Made by a program: the position numbers and the translations under genes
Notes under the pieces: generated by a model
Seen by the model: only the letters and a program-made list of their open reading frames with translations
Told to the model about the DNA's origin: nothing
Database searches by the model: none
Shown here: positions 9,230 through 17,668 of the stretch, piece by piece
How the letters are laid out: each line of letters opens with the position of its first letter
How positions within the stretch are numbered: the first letter of the stretch is position 1
From: Cyanobacteriota bacterium erpe_2018_sw_21hr_WHONDRS-SW48-000092_B_bin.40
GTDB lineage: Bacteria > Cyanobacteriota > Vampirovibrionia > Obscuribacterales > Obscuribacteraceae
Reading direction: 5' to 3'
DNA length: 64,000 nucleotides
NCBI GenBank assembly: GCA_030917395.1
Contig: JAUPUU010000180.1
Coordinates: 107,008-171,007, forward strand

Positions 9230-10633
9230 GTGTTCATTACATTGCATGGTGCAGCTAACGCTGTCACTGGTTCTTGCTACCTGATTGAAACCGACAAGGC
9301 CCGAGTTTTGGTCGACTGCGGTTTGTTTCAGGGTTCCAAGCGCCTGGAGAAATTCAACTTCATCCCCAAGTCTATAATGGCTGAAAAAGTCGAAGCAGTG
9401 GTGCTTACCCATGGCCATTTAGATCACTGCGGCCGCTTGCCACTTTTAGTGAAGGCCGGCTTCAGGGGGCCAATCTACGGTACATCCGGCACCCTGGATA
9501 TTGCCCGCCTGATTATCAGCGATGCTGCGAAAATTCAAGTTGATGATACCAATCGCGAAAATCGCAAACGTATAAAAGCAGGCCAACCGACAATCAAGCC
9601 GCTCTTTGGCATTAAAGATGCAGAGAAAGTCTTCCCTCTGTTTTACACCCTGCCCTACAACAGCGATACAAAAATCGCCGACGAAATTACTATTAGATTG
9701 GTCGAAGCAGGTCACATTCTCGGTTCGTCCAGCGTGATCATGACCCAGAAAAGCAAAACACAACAACTCAAACTTGTCTTCTCTGGAGACTTAGGCCAAG
9801 TCAATATACCTATTAACCGCGACCCCGCGGTAATGGAAAAAGCTGATTTAGTCTTCCTTGAATCGACCTATGGTGGCCGGGAGCATCCACCCTATGAACA
9901 ATCAGTGCAGCTCATGATCGACTTAATCAAAGAGACCATAGCTAAAAAGGGCAAGATCTTAATTCCGACATTTGCCGTTGGTCGCACACAACAGCTGCTT
10001 TACCATCTAGCCCAAATGTTTCACAGCGGAGCAGTTGAACCTTTTCCGATCTATTTAGATAGCCCTATGGCCCAGGCTGCCACGGCCATCTATAGCGATC
10101 ACCTGGACATCATGGACCCTGAAGCTAAGGCCCTATTCAGCCAAGGGCAGTTGCATAAACAATTACCGACACTGAAATATTGCGCAACGGCAGAAGAGTC
10201 GCAGGCCCTCAATGCCATTAACGGGCCTTGCCTCATTCTTGCCGGAGCTGGCATGTGCGATGCCGGTCGAATTTTGCACCATTTCCGCCACAACCTGGGC
10301 ATTGCCGAAACACTCGTTCTCATCGTTGGCTTTCAGGCAAAAGACTCAATGGGGCGACGCCTATTAGACGGTGAACCCATTAAAATTTTCGGTGAGTCAA
10401 TCAACGTTAGAGCAAAAATAGCCAATGTGCAGGGATTTAGCGCCCACGCGGGCCAGAGCGATCTATTACATTGGGTCGAGCCAATAGCCAAAAGCGGCGC
10501 CAGGATAGTCTTGACCCATGGCGAAAATCATCAGTTGCACGAACTCAAAAGCGAGATCAAAGCCAAGTTTGGTATTGAAGCAGAAATACCATCACAAGGC
10601 GACAGACTGAGCATCGGCGAAGAACAAGACTAG
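9230..10633 (+). CDS. MBL-fold/beta-CASP RNA exonuclease (YSH1/CPSF73-like)
   Basis: A 467-residue cytoplasmic metallo-beta-lactamase/beta-CASP nuclease. Zinc-site motifs are intact: THGHLDHCGRLP (near residue 60), EAGHILGSS (near 160), the motif-4 Asp in SGDLG (near 187), then the beta-CASP part with ESTYGGREHP, FAVGRTQQLL, DSPMA and GAGMCDAGR, and finally the motif C histidine in QGFSAHAGQ (near 405). Family members process or degrade RNA endo- or exonucleolytically. The start is GTG, six bases after the upstream stop. A C-terminal MBL-associated domain ends near residue 460. Confidence 0.88.
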   Translation: MFITLHGAANAVTGSCYLIETDKARVLVDCGLFQGSKRLEKFNFIPKSIMAEKVEAVVLTHGHLDHCGRLPLLVKAGFRGPIYGTSGTLDIARLIISDAAKIQVDDTNRENRKRIKAGQPTIKPLFGIKDAEKVFPLFYTLPYNSDTKIADEITIRLVEAGHILGSSSVIMTQKSKTQQLKLVFSGDLGQVNIPINRDPAVMEKADLVFLESTYGGREHPPYEQSVQLMIDLIKETIAKKGKILIPTFAVGRTQQLLYHLAQMFHSGAVEPFPIYLDSPMAQAATAIYSDHLDIMDPEAKALFSQGQLHKQLPTLKYCATAEESQALNAINGPCLILAGAGMCDAGRILHHFRHNLGIAETLVLIVGFQAKDSMGRRLLDGEPIKIFGESINVRAKIANVQGFSAHAGQSDLLHWVEPIAKSGARIVLTHGENHQLHELKSEIKAKFGIEAEIPSQGDRLSIGEEQD

Positions 10634-10659
10634 CGGTTAGGGCCTGGCCCTGAACCATC

Positions 10660-10687
10660 GCAGCGATACTGTATTTAGTATCACTGC
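10660..10687 (+). other. Hairpin downstream of the MBL nuclease gene
   Basis: The sequence GCAGCGATACT, a six-base loop, and AGTATCACTGC form an 11-pair stem with one mismatch, about 27 bases after the nuclease stop. It lacks a following T-run, so it could be an RNA-stabilising 3' structure or a weak terminator. The remaining 200 bases up to the next gene contain a smaller 7-pair hairpin (10855-10875) and no gene that I can support. Confidence 0.4.
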
Positions 10688-10902
10688 CAGAGAAAAGCGT
10701 TAGCGTTGAAACTACTCGATAAAAGTTTAATCTGCAGAATTGAACTTTAATTGCTCTCAGTTCGTTTTAAAGCACATACGCCCAATTTGCTCGACCACCC
10801 GACTATAAAAGTGAAAAATTTCCAGACCGGCCTGCCCGCCGGCTCTGCTAGCTGCTGCATTGCTGAAAAATGCAGAAATACTGCTTTTCATAGAGAAAGA
10901 AA

Positions 10903-11736
10903 ATGACCTGTCGCAATCAACATTCTCAAAAAGAGTTATCGCTAATTTTGCTGCTGGCAATCAGCTTGGTATTTCTGCTGGTCGCCCTGGGCCAAAGCTT
11001 TATTGGCACTGAGCCAGTAGCACATCTGGGCTACATCAAATTAGCCAAATTCAGCGCTTCACTGGCTATCTACGCCACTACTATGCTCTGGCTACTGAAG
11101 CAAGTTACAGGCGGCGGGAAATTACTAGATTGGGCCGCAACTGCTGCTTGTTTTGGGGCAGTGCTTGAGCTCACCACATTACTTATTCAGGCAGCTTATC
11201 TTGGTTGGCAGACTAGCCTGTTGGTGGCAATTGGCAGACTAGCAATTCTCCTTCCTACGACACTAATTGTAATAGTCTTCAGACTACTCTTGAAAGAAAG
11301 TATCTCTCCAGCTCTGCGCCTTGCCTTGCTATGGGCCACTGGCCTGGCCCTATTTGGTTGCTTACCTGGAGTTCTGATGCTGTTTGAGATGAGCAAACAC
11401 GACGACGTTTTAGACAGCCTAAGGCTAGCGCATTTCGTCGGGCTCCATACCTTGCAATTAATGCCCTTGGCTTACTTTGTCGTGGCTAAGCGAAACCCTT
11501 CTATCAAAAGACAAATCACGGCAATTAACACTTTAGGATACTTACTGCTTGTCCTCATTGCCGCGCTCACTATAGGGTCAATAGGAGCAGGGCCAGCCCA
11601 GGCAATTGCAGTAATATTTATAGTTCTCCCCAGCGTATTTTTGGCAAGATTATTGGCCCGCGAGCCCCGCCTCAAACTGGTCAAGCCTAATACCACCTAT
11701 AGTGGCAGCCTGTTATCGAGCAGCATAAAACAGTAG
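10903..11736 (+). CDS. Uncharacterised polytopic membrane protein
   Basis: A 277-residue protein with seven or eight predicted transmembrane helices and very short loops. It carries the motif HFVGLHTLQLMPL near residue 180, in which two histidines four residues apart are followed by Gln and Pro. That arrangement recurs in a group of uncharacterised bacterial membrane proteins and could bind heme or metal, though this is inference. The start ATG is preceded by AGAGAAAGAAA as a weak ribosome-binding site. It stands alone, followed by the hairpin that terminates the opposing tRNA gene. Confidence 0.65.
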   Translation: MTCRNQHSQKELSLILLLAISLVFLLVALGQSFIGTEPVAHLGYIKLAKFSASLAIYATTMLWLLKQVTGGGKLLDWAATAACFGAVLELTTLLIQAAYLGWQTSLLVAIGRLAILLPTTLIVIVFRLLLKESISPALRLALLWATGLALFGCLPGVLMLFEMSKHDDVLDSLRLAHFVGLHTLQLMPLAYFVVAKRNPSIKRQITAINTLGYLLLVLIAALTIGSIGAGPAQAIAVIFIVLPSVFLARLLAREPRLKLVKPNTTYSGSLLSSSIKQ

Positions 11737-11773
11737 AAAAAAAAAGACGCCTCATTGCTGAAGCGTCGTCTTT
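11737..11773 (-). terminator. Rho-independent terminator of tRNA-Ser
   Basis: Reading the minus strand away from the tRNA, GCGTC and GACGC (or the alternative register AAAGACG/CGTCTTT) form a GC-rich stem followed by nine T residues (the A-run at 11737-11745). It may also stop transcription arriving from the plus-strand membrane-protein gene. Confidence 0.7.
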
Positions 11774-11779
11774 AATATT

Positions 11780-11869
11780 CGGAGAGGGAGGGATTCGAAC
11801 CCTCGGTACAGGTTAACCCCGTACGTCTTCTTAGCAGGAAGGTGCTTTCGACCACTCAGCCACCTCTCC
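11780..11869 (-). tRNA. tRNA-Ser (anticodon GCU)
   Basis: A 90-base class II tRNA. The acceptor stem GGAGAGG pairs with CCTCTCC and a G discriminator base follows. The D-arm GCTGAGTGGTCGAAAGC, anticodon loop CTGCTAA (anticodon GCT at 11833-11835), long variable arm (ACGTACGGGGTTAACCTGTACC region) and T-arm GAGGGTTCGAATCCCTC are all clear. The long variable arm and the anticodon together identify serine, reading AGC/AGU. The anticodon stem has one C-A mismatch at its outer end. CCA is not encoded. Confidence 0.95.
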
Positions 11870-11957
11870 AAGAGCACGAATTTTCTGGTCGATTAATCGG
11901 CAACTCTTATGATAGCTCACAAACGCCCTGAAGACCAAAAAATGTTGTCAGATGTTG

Positions 11958-12863
11958 TCAGATATTTCCTAGAACCACTAGGTTAACCCAATAATAGGCC
12001 ACGGCACTACTAATAATAATGCTATCACCACGGTCTAAGAAGCCCCCATGGCCAGGAATCATGTCGCCCGAGTCTTTTATTCCAGCGTCTCGCTTCAACA
12101 GAGATTCACAAAGATCACCGAGCTGAGCAGCTATTGAAATGACTGCTCCCATAAGCGGTGCCTGCCAAAGATTGAATTTAAATGGATGACAAGCGAAAAG
12201 CACGTGATCGGCCAACAGGGCAATACTTACGGCGAATATGATTGCCACACAAAATCCACCAATGGCCCCCTCGAGGGTCTTCTTCGGACTAATTTGAGGG
12301 TAGAGAAGGTGCTTTCCAATCTTCTTGCCAACATAATAAGCAAAAACGTCGGTTCCCCAAATAATAAATAGAGTTGCCCAAACATAGGCCAAACCTGGCT
12401 GCTGCAAAGGATTGTCAGTAATAGGCATGCCCACAGGAGTTAAATTGCGCAGCAAAACTAAATGGCTCGGCAGCCAACCGACATAGATGAAGCCCAAAAT
12501 CGTAGAAGCAATATCGGCAATGGTCGCCGGGGGATTGTCATGGCGAAACAATAAACGAAAGAAGGATAGATAGATGCCAATAGTTAGCAAAAGCGGAAAG
12601 TGCTGAATAGAGAAGCTGTCCGGTACCTTTATTCCGATCATCCACTGGGGAATGTCAGGTAGTGCGGCAACGACAAAGAAGGCAATGATCATGCCGAGAA
12701 CTATGCGGCTAGAGGGGTTTATTCCTTTTTTGCGGGCCATGGCAATAAATTCACGGCCGCCCATGACACAGGCATAGCCAAGAGCCAACGACAAAAATAT
12801 GCCGCCGGCCATAATACTGAATACTGCACCGGCAAATAAAAGCCAGCCGAATAGAACTCTCAT
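11958..12863 (-). CDS. cdsA: Phosphatidate cytidylyltransferase
   Basis: A 301-residue integral membrane enzyme that makes CDP-diacylglycerol from phosphatidate and CTP, the branch point of phospholipid synthesis. About eight transmembrane helices are predicted. The CDP-DAG synthetase signature near the C-terminus, LLKRDAGIKDSGDMIPGHGG, contains the expected Lys-Arg-x-x-x-x-Lys-Asp and Gly-His-Gly-Gly residues, followed by LDRGDS. It is the third gene of a minus-strand run ruvB, yibE/F, cdsA. Confidence 0.94.
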   Translation of the reverse strand: MRVLFGWLLFAGAVFSIMAGGIFLSLALGYACVMGGREFIAMARKKGINPSSRIVLGMIIAFFVVAALPDIPQWMIGIKVPDSFSIQHFPLLLTIGIYLSFFRLLFRHDNPPATIADIASTILGFIYVGWLPSHLVLLRNLTPVGMPITDNPLQQPGLAYVWATLFIIWGTDVFAYYVGKKIGKHLLYPQISPKKTLEGAIGGFCVAIIFAVSIALLADHVLFACHPFKFNLWQAPLMGAVISIAAQLGDLCESLLKRDAGIKDSGDMIPGHGGFLDRGDSIIISSAVAYYWVNLVVLGNI

Positions 12864-12902
12864 TTTGCTGTTCTATGTATCAAGTGCCATTTGCTACTAG
12901 CT

Positions 12903-13991
12903 CTACCGCCCTGATGCCATTAAACGCGCTGCAAAATAAGCAGTGAGAGGAATGGTCAGAACCAATCCTAGACTACCACTAATTGCCGAAGCCACTTCAG
13001 TAGCAACCAAATCAAGATTTACAAGTTTGGTAGATGGAATTTGACTAATCAATAGAAGCAAAGGTAGGGCAGAACCGGTGTAAGCCAAAATCAATGTATT
13101 TGTCATGGTGCCCATGATGTCACGGCCCACGTTCATACCAGACTCATACAATTCGGCAAATGTCCGGTGGCCAATCTTGGCCACCTCCGATACAGCCGAG
13201 GCAATAGAGACGGCTACATCCATAATCACTCCAAGAGCGCCAATGAGCATCCCCGCCGCCAGCAAGCCACTATAAAATTTCGGGCTGGCAACCAGGACAG
13301 ATCCCCTTAAAATTTGGGCTTCTTCTGACGACAAACCAGTCAAAGGGGCATAGACAATCACCAGCTGCGCCGCCACTCCAGCCACTATCACCCCACCGAT
13401 AGTGCCCAAAATAGAAGCCAGGGCCTTCTTTGACAGACCGGCGACAAAATACATGGTGGTCACAGCTGAAGCCAAACAAATGCCAATGGCGACCATAAGA
13501 GGATTAAAACCATTGAGACTAAGAGGAAGCAGTACAAAAGCAATAAGACATACGCTTATAAGAAGAGCAACCAGAGACTTAACGCCTTTTTTACCGCCAA
13601 ATATTACAAAGGCTAAAAGGAAGACAAGCAAGAGCCAGCCAAGAGCTGGTGCGCGATGATAGTCGGCGATATTTACTTCGCTTTTTGCCACCTCACCACC
13701 AGTGGTGACTACCGACAGTATTACTTCAGTGCCAGGTTTAACATTGATATTAAAAACCGGGTTGTCAGTTATCTCATTAGGAACGGCCACAGTGCAGCCC
13801 TTTAGCTTCCCTTCTAAGACCTCCACTGAAACGATTTGTCGATTGGAAACCATGCCAACACTAGAGAGTAATTCTTTATTGAGAGTGCCTTTGCCCACCG
13901 AGACCACTCGACCAACGGCAAATTCTTCTTCGCTAGATTTAGCACTAGCAGCATTAGTGCTAATAACAACATTAGGCTGAGCTGGTGGCAT
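12903..13991 (-). CDS. YibE/F family membrane protein
   Basis: A 362-residue protein. A soluble N-terminal region (residues about 20-115) looks like a small beta domain facing the outside. It is followed by eight or so transmembrane helices typical of the YibE/F family, including LASILGTIGGVIVAGVAAQL and GALGVIMDVAVSIASA. Members are implicated in membrane transport, but the function is not established. Its ATG overlaps the ruvB stop by one base (TAATG), which suggests translational coupling. Confidence 0.82.
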   Translation of the reverse strand: MPPAQPNVVISTNAASAKSSEEEFAVGRVVSVGKGTLNKELLSSVGMVSNRQIVSVEVLEGKLKGCTVAVPNEITDNPVFNINVKPGTEVILSVVTTGGEVAKSEVNIADYHRAPALGWLLLVFLLAFVIFGGKKGVKSLVALLISVCLIAFVLLPLSLNGFNPLMVAIGICLASAVTTMYFVAGLSKKALASILGTIGGVIVAGVAAQLVIVYAPLTGLSSEEAQILRGSVLVASPKFYSGLLAAGMLIGALGVIMDVAVSIASAVSEVAKIGHRTFAELYESGMNVGRDIMGTMTNTLILAYTGSALPLLLLISQIPSTKLVNLDLVATEVASAISGSLGLVLTIPLTAYFAARLMASGR

Positions 13992-15214
13992 TATTGATCA
14001 CTTTTACGTTGAAAAATATCTAACTGCTTAGCCTCAGCAATCGACGCTTCGGTAAGAATGCGCTTGCTGACTGGCTTACCCAGGTGCTGATAGGCAAAAG
14101 GTGTAGCCATACGGCCACGCGAGGTGCGTTGAATAAATCCTTTCTGAATTAAGAAGGGCTCGTAAACGTCTTCAACTGTTTCAGAGTCTTCACCAATGGT
14201 GGCAGCTAATGTTTCGATACCAACCGGGCCACCATCATAGTGATCAATGAGAATTTCGAGCAACCTTCTATCGGTCATATCAAGGCCATGCTTATCGACT
14301 TGATACGATTCTAGAGCGGCTTCAGCGATGGCGCCATCGATCACCGCAGCCCCTTGATACTGACCGAAGTCACGCACTAGACGCACCAAGCGATTGGCAA
14401 TACGAGGTGTGCCCCTCGCTCTTGAGGCAATAGCTACCACAGCCTCAATTTCCATAGCGACTGAAAGAATCTTAGCGGTGCGAGCCACAATTTTGGTCAA
14501 CTCTGCTTCATCATAAAACTCGAGGCGACAAACAAAACCAAAGCGATCTCGCAAAGCATTCGACAGCATGCCAGCTTTCGTGGTGGCACCGATGAGGGTA
14601 AAGCGGGGCAAGGGCAAACGCATAGTGCGAGTAGCCTGTCCTTTGCCCGTGGTCAAATCAATTACAAAATCTTCAATAGCCGGATAAAGAAGCTCTTCAG
14701 CCACACGGGAGAGACGATGAATTTCGTCAATGAAAAGGACATCACCTTCTTCTAGTTGATGCACTAGACCAATAATGTCGCGTGGACGCTCTAGAGAGGG
14801 GCCCGAGGTCATATGAATGCGAGCTTGCATTTCATTGGCGATAACACGGGCCAGGGTGGTTTTGCCTAAACCTGGGGGGCCATAAAATAAAACATGGTCA
14901 AGGGCTTCTCCCCGTGACTTTGCCGCCGAGATAGACATATTCATCATGCCCTTCAAGCGTGTCTGGCCGATATACTCCTGCAAGCTGTCAGGTCGAACGG
15001 CTTGGTCTGATTTTTGATCAGCGCTATTTTCTTGACCAGAAAGTAACGAAGAACGACGATTTCGGTTTACGTTAACTTCTTCTATAGTTTCAGATTTTTT
15101 CTGACCAGAGGAAGGCGAAGCTGAAATTTTGCTCTTAGCCTTAGGCTGTAAGCCCTGCTGTGGTTCTGGTTGGGGCTCACCTTGAGCCGGATCGCTAGTC
15201 TTTATGATCGTCAT
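13991..15214 (-). CDS. ruvB: Holliday junction branch-migration helicase RuvB
   Basis: A 407-residue AAA+ motor that drives RuvA-bound Holliday junction migration during recombination repair. It has the Walker A motif GPPGLGKTTLA, Walker B DEIHR, sensor 1 region IGATTKAGML, arginine-finger region ALRDRFGF, and the C-terminal winged helix ending RTSRGRMATP. The family norm is about 340 residues. The extra length is an N-terminal extension of about 75 residues, rich in Pro/Gln/Lys/Ser and probably disordered. No alternative start with a clear ribosome-binding site was found next to the conserved part (RPDSLQEYIGQ). ruvA and ruvC are not nearby. Confidence 0.95.
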   Translation of the reverse strand: MTIIKTSDPAQGEPQPEPQQGLQPKAKSKISASPSSGQKKSETIEEVNVNRNRRSSLLSGQENSADQKSDQAVRPDSLQEYIGQTRLKGMMNMSISAAKSRGEALDHVLFYGPPGLGKTTLARVIANEMQARIHMTSGPSLERPRDIIGLVHQLEEGDVLFIDEIHRLSRVAEELLYPAIEDFVIDLTTGKGQATRTMRLPLPRFTLIGATTKAGMLSNALRDRFGFVCRLEFYDEAELTKIVARTAKILSVAMEIEAVVAIASRARGTPRIANRLVRLVRDFGQYQGAAVIDGAIAEAALESYQVDKHGLDMTDRRLLEILIDHYDGGPVGIETLAATIGEDSETVEDVYEPFLIQKGFIQRTSRGRMATPFAYQHLGKPVSKRILTEASIAEAKQLDIFQRKSDQ

Positions 15215-15351
15215 TAATGCAAATCGCTCACGCTCTTTAATGTAGGTAATCAGGAGGATGATGAGAAGTAATCAAGGTGTTTGTTTGGCCAAGTTGATTA
15301 TGATTGTCTGGCACTTCCAATTTCAGAAAATATGTCAGGGATATACTTGCG

Positions 15352-16521
15352 ATGAATACCATTCAAACTGCAGCATCTATGTCAAATGCGGGGTCAAACA
15401 CGGGGTCAACTACAGGGTCGGCCACGACTACTAATTCTGACCCATCCAGTCTAAGTCATAATCAGCCAGTTGTCGCTAACACTAAGATTGTCGCCGATCC
15501 TCTGACCTACGAGAAGTCTATCTATAAGAAATCAATGCCGCTTCACATGGGAGTTGGGCTAGTTCCTGAGATTTCGGTTGTTGTTCCAGTCTACAACGAA
15601 GAAGAAAACGTCGAGCTGCTCTACCAGAAACTAGTAAGCGCTCTCGACCAACTCGGCCGTACATGGGAAGCCATCCTTATTGATGATGGCTCGAAAGACC
15701 AGTCATACAACAAGCTCAAGGCTATTTCAGCTGGTGATATTCGCATCAAGGTCGTTCGTTTTGTTCGCAACTTTGGTCAAACGGCGGCACTAGCCGCTGG
15801 AATCGATCACGCTTTAGGCGACGTGATTATCCCCATGGATGCAGACTTACAGAACGATCCCGCCGACATCATTCGTCTTCTCGACAAGCTCGACGAAGGT
15901 TATGACGTGGTTAGCGGCTGGCGCAAAGAGCGCAAAGATGAATTATTCCTGCGCCTGATTCCGTCATGGACAGCTAACAAGATTATTTCGTCAATCTCCG
16001 GCGTGCGTCTGCACGACTATGGTTGCTCACTGAAAGCCTACCGCAAAGAAGTAATCAAAGACGTCAGACTTTACGGAGAAATGCACCGCTTCGTGCCAAT
16101 TTATGCCACATGGCTCGGTGCTCGGGTGGCTGAAATTCCAGTAAACCATTATGCCCGCCAATTCGGACAGTCTAAGTACGGCATTTCGCGCACTTTCAAG
16201 GTTGTCCTAGACTTAATCACAGTTAAATTTATGGCCAAGTACTTCACCAAGCCAATCTATGTGTTTGGCACAGCCGGTCTAGCTTCGTGGATCTTATCTC
16301 TAGTAATTTTCGGCTGGATGGTCGTACTGAAATATGGCTACGCCACATCTTTCATTGAGACACCACTACCGGTGCTGGTAGCAGTCTTCTTCCTCATGGG
16401 CATGCAACTGCTTTTGATGGGCCTACAGGCCGAAATCATGATGCGTACTTATCACGAGTCGCAAGGCAAGCGCATCTACAAAGTGAAGAGCACACTCAAT
16501 GTCGATGCCGAACTAGAATAA
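15352..16521 (+). CDS. Family 2 glycosyltransferase, polyprenyl-phosphate type (GtrB/DPM1-like)
   Basis: A 389-residue membrane-associated GT2 enzyme that transfers a sugar from a nucleotide sugar to a lipid carrier, probably undecaprenyl phosphate. Motifs: SVVVPVYNEEENVELLY, DDGSKD, the metal-binding PMDADLQNDP, and GWRKERKDE, followed by two C-terminal transmembrane helices (residues about 310-375). The first 70 residues are Ser/Thr/Asn-rich and low-complexity. I chose the ATG at 15352, with AGGGAT upstream, over an in-frame TTG at 15304. The stop codon lies inside a 15-base tandem repeat. It diverges from ruvB. Confidence 0.87.
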   Translation: MNTIQTAASMSNAGSNTGSTTGSATTTNSDPSSLSHNQPVVANTKIVADPLTYEKSIYKKSMPLHMGVGLVPEISVVVPVYNEEENVELLYQKLVSALDQLGRTWEAILIDDGSKDQSYNKLKAISAGDIRIKVVRFVRNFGQTAALAAGIDHALGDVIIPMDADLQNDPADIIRLLDKLDEGYDVVSGWRKERKDELFLRLIPSWTANKIISSISGVRLHDYGCSLKAYRKEVIKDVRLYGEMHRFVPIYATWLGARVAEIPVNHYARQFGQSKYGISRTFKVVLDLITVKFMAKYFTKPIYVFGTAGLASWILSLVIFGWMVVLKYGYATSFIETPLPVLVAVFFLMGMQLLLMGLQAEIMMRTYHESQGKRIYKVKSTLNVDAELE

Positions 16522-16554
16522 CTAGAACTAGAATAACGAGAACTAGAGTAAACA
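16510..16554. repeat. Three-copy 15-bp tandem repeat across a stop codon
   Basis: GAACTAGAATAACTA, GAACTAGAATAACGA and GAACTAGAGTAAACA follow each other without a gap. The period of 15 keeps the reading frame of the glycosyltransferase, so each copy encodes Glu-Leu-Glu followed by TAA. The first TAA ends the gene and the next two are in-frame backup stops. Confidence 0.85.
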
Positions 16555-16564
16555 ATACTCAATA

Positions 16565-17602
16565 TCAATAACGACGCTTCAGTTCCCAATTGTAAGCACT
16601 CTCAACAGTTTGTCTGAGATCAAACTTTGGCTGCCAACCAAGCACTTGCGCTGCCTTGGTGTAGTCGGCAACAAGGGATGGTGGGTCACCTGGCCGCCTT
16701 TCCACCAGGTCATAGGGCACGGCTTTTCCAGTAACTGACTCAACAGCAGCAATAACCTCTTTCACCGAGGCACCGTGGGCTGTGCCCAAGTTAAGAGCTA
16801 GACCCAATTGATTAGACTGTTCGACATCACCACTGAAACTATCCGAGCTCAATAGTTTTAGAGCTAAGCAGTGCGCCTCAGCCAAATCGTTAACATGAAT
16901 GTAATCGCGCACGCAGGTTCCATCAGCGGTTGCATAATCGTCGCCAAAAACTTTTAAGCGCTGGTTCTTCTTATTACTATTCAAAGCAGCCGTTATAGCT
17001 AGTGGAATCAAATGAGATTCAGGTTCATGGCTTTCTCCTATTTCTTGCCCCTCTGCCGGATCAGGGTCAGCTCCAGCGGCATTGAAATAGCGCAAGCAAA
17101 CATATTTTAGTTGCACAGACAAAGCTAAAGCTCGCAGGGCCTCTTCAATCATAAGCTTGGTGCTGCCATAGGTATTAATAGGCTTTTGGGGATGATTTTC
17201 ATCGATAGGGACATAGCGAGGGTTGCCATAAGTAGCACAAGTCGATGAAAAGACGATTTGCTGCACCTGCGCTTGCTGCATTGACTGCAGAAAACGAAGG
17301 GTCTCGCAAACATTGTTTTCGAAATACTTGAACGGTTTAGTTTGCGACTCACCGACATAAGCATTGGCCGCAAAATGAACAACGGCATCGATCTTATGGC
17401 TAGCAAAAATCTTGTCGACAGCAGCTCTGTCGCCAATAGAGACCTTATAGAAGTGTAGCTTGGGGTTCGCTTGATCAAGAGAAAGAGCATTTCCCAGGCC
17501 CAAATTATCAACTGCAACCAGTCCAGAATCTGGGTTTTGCTTGAGATAGTAGCGAACGAAATGAGAGCCAATATAACCAGCTGCTCCAGTCACCAATATC
17601 AT
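16565..17602 (-). CDS. galE: UDP-glucose 4-epimerase
   Basis: A 345-residue short-chain dehydrogenase of the extended type that interconverts UDP-glucose and UDP-galactose in the cytoplasm. The NAD-binding motif TGAAGYIGSH is at residues 5-14, the Ser-Thr pair in FSSTCATYG precedes the catalytic YGSTK (near 148), and YFNAAGADP and RDYIHVNDLA are typical GalE segments. It converges on the glycosyltransferase gene, so the two may serve the same surface glycan, though they are not co-transcribed. It diverges from the 7TM-HD gene over a 66-base gap. Confidence 0.93.
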   Translation of the reverse strand: MILVTGAAGYIGSHFVRYYLKQNPDSGLVAVDNLGLGNALSLDQANPKLHFYKVSIGDRAAVDKIFASHKIDAVVHFAANAYVGESQTKPFKYFENNVCETLRFLQSMQQAQVQQIVFSSTCATYGNPRYVPIDENHPQKPINTYGSTKLMIEEALRALALSVQLKYVCLRYFNAAGADPDPAEGQEIGESHEPESHLIPLAITAALNSNKKNQRLKVFGDDYATADGTCVRDYIHVNDLAEAHCLALKLLSSDSFSGDVEQSNQLGLALNLGTAHGASVKEVIAAVESVTGKAVPYDLVERRPGDPPSLVADYTKAAQVLGWQPKFDLRQTVESAYNWELKRRY

Positions 17603-17668
17603 CTAAGGCCCCTTTGTAATAGCTAAAAGCAGACAAAATTCTAACAGCTCAGACAAAACAGAGTAATA

